The position numbers were made by a program, and so were the translations under genes. A stretch of 38,748 nucleotides of DNA from Deltaproteobacteria bacterium (GTDB lineage Bacteria; Desulfobacterota; Binatia; DP-6): positions 13,984 through 52,731 of the forward strand of contig VBKF01000130.1 of assembly GCA_005888095.1 (NCBI GenBank), given 5' to 3'. Below are positions 35,371 through 38,748 of this stretch, piece by piece. The notes under the pieces are model-generated. The model made no database searches, had not been told where the DNA came from, and was given only the letters and a program-made list of their open reading frames with translations. Within the stretch, counting starts at the first letter, position 1. Each line of letters starts with the position of its first letter.

Positions 35371-35522
35371 TGTGTCGGCGAAGGCGCAGTCGTGCGGGGG
35401 GAGGCGAGGTCACGAGGAATTTTCTTCGCCCGGCGCCGCGCGCCCGAGATCCGGCGGCCCGCCCCGGTGTCACGGGGCTGCCGGGCCGACCAGATCTTGC
35501 CGAGGTCGCGCGGGCCGCCGAA

Positions 35523-35750
35523 TCAATTCTCGGCCATCATCCCCGAGCCGCGCAGGACGTCGTCCGTGAGGCCCCGCTTGCGCGCCAGATCCTGGATGGC
35601 TTTCCAGGCAAGCTTGCTGGGCTCCGCGTGCGCGTTCTCCCAGCGGTTGACCGTCGACACGGTGACCGCGATCTCGTGCGCGAACTCCTCCTGCGTCATG
35701 CCAAGCTTTTGACGCAGGCCGCGAATCAAGTTTCCCGGGTTCTCTTCCAT
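35523..35750 (-). CDS. Small XRE-family helix-turn-helix regulator
   Basis: The 75-residue protein has an XRE/Cro-type HTH: LRQKLGMTQEEFAHEIAVTV, then STVNRWENAHAEPS, followed by a short helix. ATG 35750 is chosen because GGAGG lies five bases upstream (35760-35756); the longer frame to 35825 would run across the sigma-54 promoter. Without a ligand or dimerisation domain it is probably a simple DNA-binding switch. A sigma-54 promoter directly upstream and a second one between it and the activator operon suggest it helps gate that operon. It is divergent from the NTF2-like secreted protein at 35946. Confidence 0.85.
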   Translation of the reverse strand: MEENPGNLIRGLRQKLGMTQEEFAHEIAVTVSTVNRWENAHAEPSKLAWKAIQDLARKRGLTDDVLRGSGMMAEN

Positions 35751-35802
35751 CACATCCTCCGCTCGCTGGCCTCCCGATGAGGCGTGGCGTGGAGAGACCG
35801 GG

Positions 35803-35818
35803 AGCAAGTGACGTGCCA
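35803..35818 (-). promoter_or_regulatory. Sigma-54 (-24/-12) promoter of the XRE gene
   Basis: On the minus strand TGGCACG (35818-35812), TCAC, then TTGCT (35807-35803) match TGGCACG-N4-TTGCW at every fixed position. The start is expected near 35792, about 42 bases before ATG 35750. Confidence 0.85.
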
Positions 35819-35889
35819 CCGGCACACGCAGAAAACGGCGGAGGGTCCGTGCCGGAGGCTATGCCAGGCGCGGCGAAAATGTGTGTCGC

Positions 35890-35908
35890 CGGTGTAGATT
35901 CGTCACCG
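35890..35908. promoter_or_regulatory. Possible upstream activator site
   Basis: CGGTG (35890-35894) and CACCG (35904-35908) form a short dyad with a 9-base gap, 72-90 bases upstream of the XRE-gene sigma-54 promoter, a usual position for an NtrC-type enhancer. GTGTGTC at 35881 lies beside it. The arms are short, so this is weak. Confidence 0.2.
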
Positions 35909-35945
35909 ACTTCCGCGCCCGTCGAGGTCGTGGTACTCGAGCCGC

Positions 35946-36413
35946 ATGGCGTGGTGCCGCGGCCGGCTCGCATCGGTGGCGGTCGGCGTCGTGCTCGGCG
36001 GCTTCGCCGGCGCAGCCCCCGTCCCCCTCTCCCCGGAGGAAACCGTTCGGCACTATCTGCAGGACATGAAGGACGGCAACTTCGACGACGCGTACGACCT
36101 CGTCTCGAAGGCCATGAGGCGCGGGAAGGACAAGGAGGTGTGGGCGAAGGAGCAGAAGGCCGGCATGGCGTTCGCCGAGGTCAAGGTCTTCGAGTTCCAC
36201 GTCCAGCCCGCGAAGGTCGAGGGCGACACGGCGCGGGTGCCCAACATCCTCTCGTCCCAGGACCGCTTCGTGAACCAGCTCGGCCTAACCGAGTACGAGC
36301 TCTACACGCTGGTCAAGGAGGACGGACGCTGGAGGGTCGACCAGCAGACCATCGTCGAGCCCCCGGACGTGTCGAAGTGGTTCCCAGAGGCCCCGAAAGA
36401 CCCGCCCAAGTAG
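35946..36413 (+). CDS. Small secreted NTF2-like (DUF4878-type) protein
   Basis: The 155-residue protein has a signal peptide (MAWCRGRLASVAVGVVLGGF, cleaving near AGA). Residues about 28-135 read SPEETVRHYLQDMKDGNFDD, AYDLVSKAMRRGK, then strands ending VKEDGRWRVDQQTIVEP. This is the helix-cone-sheet pattern of DUF4878/NTF2-like proteins found as small envelope proteins. No catalytic residue is evident. It is divergent from the XRE gene and ends 88 bases before the YCF48-like gene, which has its own promoter candidate. Its role is unknown. Confidence 0.75.
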   Translation: MAWCRGRLASVAVGVVLGGFAGAAPVPLSPEETVRHYLQDMKDGNFDDAYDLVSKAMRRGKDKEVWAKEQKAGMAFAEVKVFEFHVQPAKVEGDTARVPNILSSQDRFVNQLGLTEYELYTLVKEDGRWRVDQQTIVEPPDVSKWFPEAPKDPPK

Positions 36414-36429
36414 GGCCCAAAGACCCTTA

Positions 36430-36458
36430 TTGACACTCTAACACGGGGTTTGTTACGT
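36430..36458 (+). promoter_or_regulatory. Candidate promoter for the YCF48-RND genes
   Basis: TTGACA (36430-36435), 17 bases, then TTACGT (36453-36458). The -35 is perfect and the -10 degenerate. A start near 36465 leaves a leader carrying AAGGGAGGG before ATG 36502. Confidence 0.4.
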
Positions 36459-36501
36459 CCCCGAGCCTCTGGAGCCGTGGGGCTCCGGGAAGGGAGGGCA
36501 C

Positions 36502-37584
36502 ATGCGCCGCGCGTGCATCCCGATCGCGACCGCGCTGCTCGCGATCGGGGTCGGCTGTCACCGGGAAGTCGAGATGGTCCCGCTCATCGAGAAGACCATC
36601 TACATCACCGACCGCTTCTACGACGTGCAGGCGCTCTCCACCGACCGCGCCGTCGTCGTCGGCTACGGCGGGAAGATCATCGAGACCACCGACGGCGGCC
36701 GGAGCTGGGAGCAGCATCCGAGCGGAGTCGAGAACGCCCTCTATGCCGTCCGCTTCGTCGACGACCAGCATGCTTGGATATCGGGCCAGGACGGAGTGAT
36801 CTTGCATACCGAGGACGGCGGCAAGACGTGGCAGAAGCAAGAGTCGAACGCGATCTTCCAGGACACCGACGGGTCCAAGACGCAGCTCTATCTCTTCGGG
36901 CTGCATGCCCTCGACCAGGATCACGCCTGGGCGGTGGGGGATCGCTCGATCCTCACTTCGACGGTCGATGGCGGCAAGACCTGGCGGGCGCGGAAGGTGG
37001 CGATGGAAGCGGACCTCTCGGGCGGCGAGAGCCTCGCGGCCGCCGACCCCATCTTGTACGACATCAAGTTCACCGACCCGGAGCACGGCTGGATCGTCGG
37101 CGAGTTCGGGAAGATCATGCACACGGCCGACGGCGGCGAGACCTGGCACGAGCAGGAGAAGACGCTCATGGAGGGCACCGGCATCTTCGACCCGCTCGAC
37201 CTGCCGACGCTGTTCGGCATCTACGCGAAGAACCAGCAGGAGGCGCTGGCCGCGGGCCTCGAGGGGCACATCGCCCGCACCGCCGACGGCGGGCAGCGGT
37301 GGAGCTTCGATCAGATCGAGGTCGACTACCCCCTCGTCGACCCGCTCCTGCGTGTGACCGAGCTACCGGACGGCTCGGGCTGGGCCACGGGACTGGCCGG
37401 GGAGGTCGTCCGGCGCGAGCCGGGGGAGACGGCGTGGCGACGCGCCAAGCTCGGGCAGGACGTGCTCACGTGGCTACACGGCATCAGCTTCTCCGACCAG
37501 CAGCACGGCTGGCTGGTCGGCGGCTACGGGCTGATCTATCGCACCACCGACGGCGGCAAGAGCTGGCTGCCGTCGCAAGGGTGA
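36502..37584 (+). CDS. YCF48/HCF136-like beta-propeller lipoprotein
   Basis: The 360-residue protein has a signal sequence ending at VGC (C19, lipobox-like) and about seven BNR/YCF48 propeller repeats, each with a TxDGGxxW core: TTDGGRSWEQ, TEDGGKTWQK, TVDGGKTWRA, TADGGETWHE, TADGGQRWSF and TTDGGKSWLP. The DxxHxW(I/A)VG pattern between repeats is characteristic (DPEHGWIVG, DQQHGWLVG). HCF136/YCF48 assist photosystem II assembly, but in non-photosynthetic bacteria this family often precedes an RND exporter, as here 15 bases downstream. An accessory or scaffold role for that exporter is inferred. Confidence 0.88.
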   Translation: MRRACIPIATALLAIGVGCHREVEMVPLIEKTIYITDRFYDVQALSTDRAVVVGYGGKIIETTDGGRSWEQHPSGVENALYAVRFVDDQHAWISGQDGVILHTEDGGKTWQKQESNAIFQDTDGSKTQLYLFGLHALDQDHAWAVGDRSILTSTVDGGKTWRARKVAMEADLSGGESLAAADPILYDIKFTDPEHGWIVGEFGKIMHTADGGETWHEQEKTLMEGTGIFDPLDLPTLFGIYAKNQQEALAAGLEGHIARTADGGQRWSFDQIEVDYPLVDPLLRVTELPDGSGWATGLAGEVVRREPGETAWRRAKLGQDVLTWLHGISFSDQQHGWLVGGYGLIYRTTDGGKSWLPSQG

Positions 37585-37599
37585 GAACAGGGGTCGATC

Positions 37600-38748
37600 A
37601 TGAGCAGCGGAACCGCGAGCGAGCAGGACAAGCGTGCGCTCTATTGGCTCGGGGAGCGGCTCATCGACTACCGCCACCCGGTGATGGCCGTCGTCCTGGT
37701 CATCACGGGCATCTTCGCCTACTGGTCCTTCCAGCTGAAGCTCGAGACGAGCTTCGGCGACCTCCTCCCGCAGAGCCATCCCTTCGTGCAGGTCCACAAC
37801 AAGTACGCGGGCACCTTCGGCGGCGCGAACAACATCCAGCTGATGGTCGAATCCAAGGAGGGCGACATCTTCAACGTGCCGACCCTCACGCGCATCTACA
37901 AGATCACCGAGGAGATGGACCGCGTCTACGGCGTCAACCACAACCAGATCGACTCGATCGGCCATCGCACCACCCGCTATCTCCGCGCCCAGTCGGGCGG
38001 CTTCCTGAAGGCCGAGCCGGTCATGCTCGCCGTGCCGAAGACGGCCGAGGATGCGTCGTCGATCCGGCGGATCGTGCACAACACCGAGAGCATCTACGGC
38101 ATCCTCGTGTCGCTCGACGACCGCGCGGCCCTCGTGCGCGCCAACTTCATCGAGGCGCGTCTCGACCACCGCCGCACCTTCACCGAGATCAACGAGCGCG
38201 TCATCGCCCCGTTCGAGAACGGCTGGATCGGCGCGCTGATCAAGGGGCCGGATCCCCTGCACCCGGAGGTGCCGGCGCCGGCGATCGTCGATACCCTCTA
38301 CCGTGGCACGGCGGCGACCGACGCCGGTCTCAGGCAGGGCGACACGATCGTCTCCGTCGAGGGCCGGCCCGTAAGCGATCGGGTGGCGCTCGCCGCACAG
38401 ATCGTCAAGCACCCGCCGGGAGCGGCGGTGACGCTCGGCGTCAAGCGGGCCGGAGGCGGCGAGCAGGTCGAGAACGTCAAGCTCACGATTCCCGAGCGGG
38501 ACGTGCAGGTCTACGTCGCGGGTGAGCCGCGCCTCTACGGCTGGGTCTACAGCTACGCCACCGACGTCTTCTGGATCTTCACGGTCACGTGGTGCGCCGA
38601 GTGGATCCTGCGCTGGCTCTACTTCCACGACTGGCGTGGCGCGCTCCGGCCCTCGATAACCGGCGTGATCGCGGCCTTCTGGGGGCTCGGCTTCGTGCAC
38701 CTGATCGGCTTCGCGCTCGACCCGCTCATCCTCGTGATGCCCTTCCTC
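37600..38748 (+). CDS. RND/MMPL-family exporter with inserted PDZ domain (3' truncated by window)
   Basis: The frame is open from ATG 37600 to the window end (383 codons), so the gene is incomplete. A first membrane segment (about 27-45, PVMAVVLVITGIFAYWS) is followed by LETSFGDLLPQSHPFVQVHN, the opening of the first periplasmic loop of RND/MMPL transporters. KYAGTFGGANNIQLMV and HRRTFTEINE fit that loop. Residues about 225-305 (IVDTLYRGTAATDAGLRQGD, TIVSVEGRPVSD, VTLGVKRAGG) are a PDZ domain not normal for this family. Further membrane segments begin near residue 320. The protein probably exports a hydrophobic compound with the YCF48-like partner. The start codon was chosen as the first ATG after the upstream stop. 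Confidence 0.82.
   Translation, partial: MSSGTASEQDKRALYWLGERLIDYRHPVMAVVLVITGIFAYWSFQLKLETSFGDLLPQSHPFVQVHNKYAGTFGGANNIQLMVESKEGDIFNVPTLTRIYKITEEMDRVYGVNHNQIDSIGHRTTRYLRAQSGGFLKAEPVMLAVPKTAEDASSIRRIVHNTESIYGILVSLDDRAALVRANFIEARLDHRRTFTEINERVIAPFENGWIGALIKGPDPLHPEVPAPAIVDTLYRGTAATDAGLRQGDTIVSVEGRPVSDRVALAAQIVKHPPGAAVTLGVKRAGGGEQVENVKLTIPERDVQVYVAGEPRLYGWVYSYATDVFWIFTVTWCAEWILRWLYFHDWRGALRPSITGVIAAFWGLGFVHLIGFALDPLILVMPFL

Overview
The window is G+C-rich (about two thirds G+C by eye). It reads as a chromosome piece from an uncultured Gram-negative bacterium. Secreted Cys-rich proteins with Myxococcus-type and disintegrin-like modules, Thr-rich linkers, a DUF1329 protein, a YCF48-like protein beside an RND exporter, and a DUF35/SCP2-type thiolase pair are a mix I associate with Binatota, Desulfobacterota-like and Myxococcota-like genomes. 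No rRNA, tRNA or marker gene is present, so the phylum is an inference. I saw no CRISPR array, insertion sequence or phage gene.

Layout. (1) 87-2474 encodes a TMTC-like membrane protein with TPRs. It faces an overlapping UbiA-family / radical SAM pair (2568-4449, minus) and a secreted PQQ-type sugar dehydrogenase (4712-6391, minus). A small secreted STN-like protein follows (6532-7332, plus). (2) 7316-13288 (minus) looks like one envelope operon: JmjC-like cupin, a small frameshifted gene, a GT39-like glycosyltransferase, a second polytopic membrane protein, and an SGNH hydrolase. Most joints are ATGA-type overlaps. A beta-propeller lipoprotein (13509-14966) and two tandem TMTC-like proteins (15051-19159) lie on the same strand. 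(3) Divergent from these is a 2077-residue secreted protein made mostly of about 50 small Cys-rich modules, ending in a calcium-type TSP3 motif and a C-terminal domain. A strong hairpin and a decayed glycosyltransferase remnant follow it. (4) 26101-28227 (minus) holds DUF1329 and SDR genes. Divergent from them is a plus-strand operon of two Cys-rich Thr-linker proteins plus a DUF35/thiolase pair (28397-31824). (5) 31841-35750 (minus) is a sigma-54 locus: an XRE-type regulator, an NtrC-type activator, an orphan CpaF/VirB11-like ATPase, a single-domain response regulator and a retropepsin-like protease. Near-perfect -24/-12 promoters lie upstream of both the XRE and the activator genes. (6) 35946-38748 (plus) holds a small NTF2-like secreted protein, a YCF48-like protein and the start of an RND exporter with an inserted PDZ domain.

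How the parts may work together (inference). The TMTC-like and GT39-like proteins could glycosylate exported proteins, and the Ser/Thr-rich Cys-module proteins beside them are obvious candidate substrates. The sigma-54 locus could couple a phosphorelay to an ATP-driven surface or secretion machine encoded elsewhere; no pilin, platform protein or histidine kinase is in the window. DUF1329, YCF48-like and RND genes often share neighbourhoods linked to export or uptake of hydrophobic compounds.
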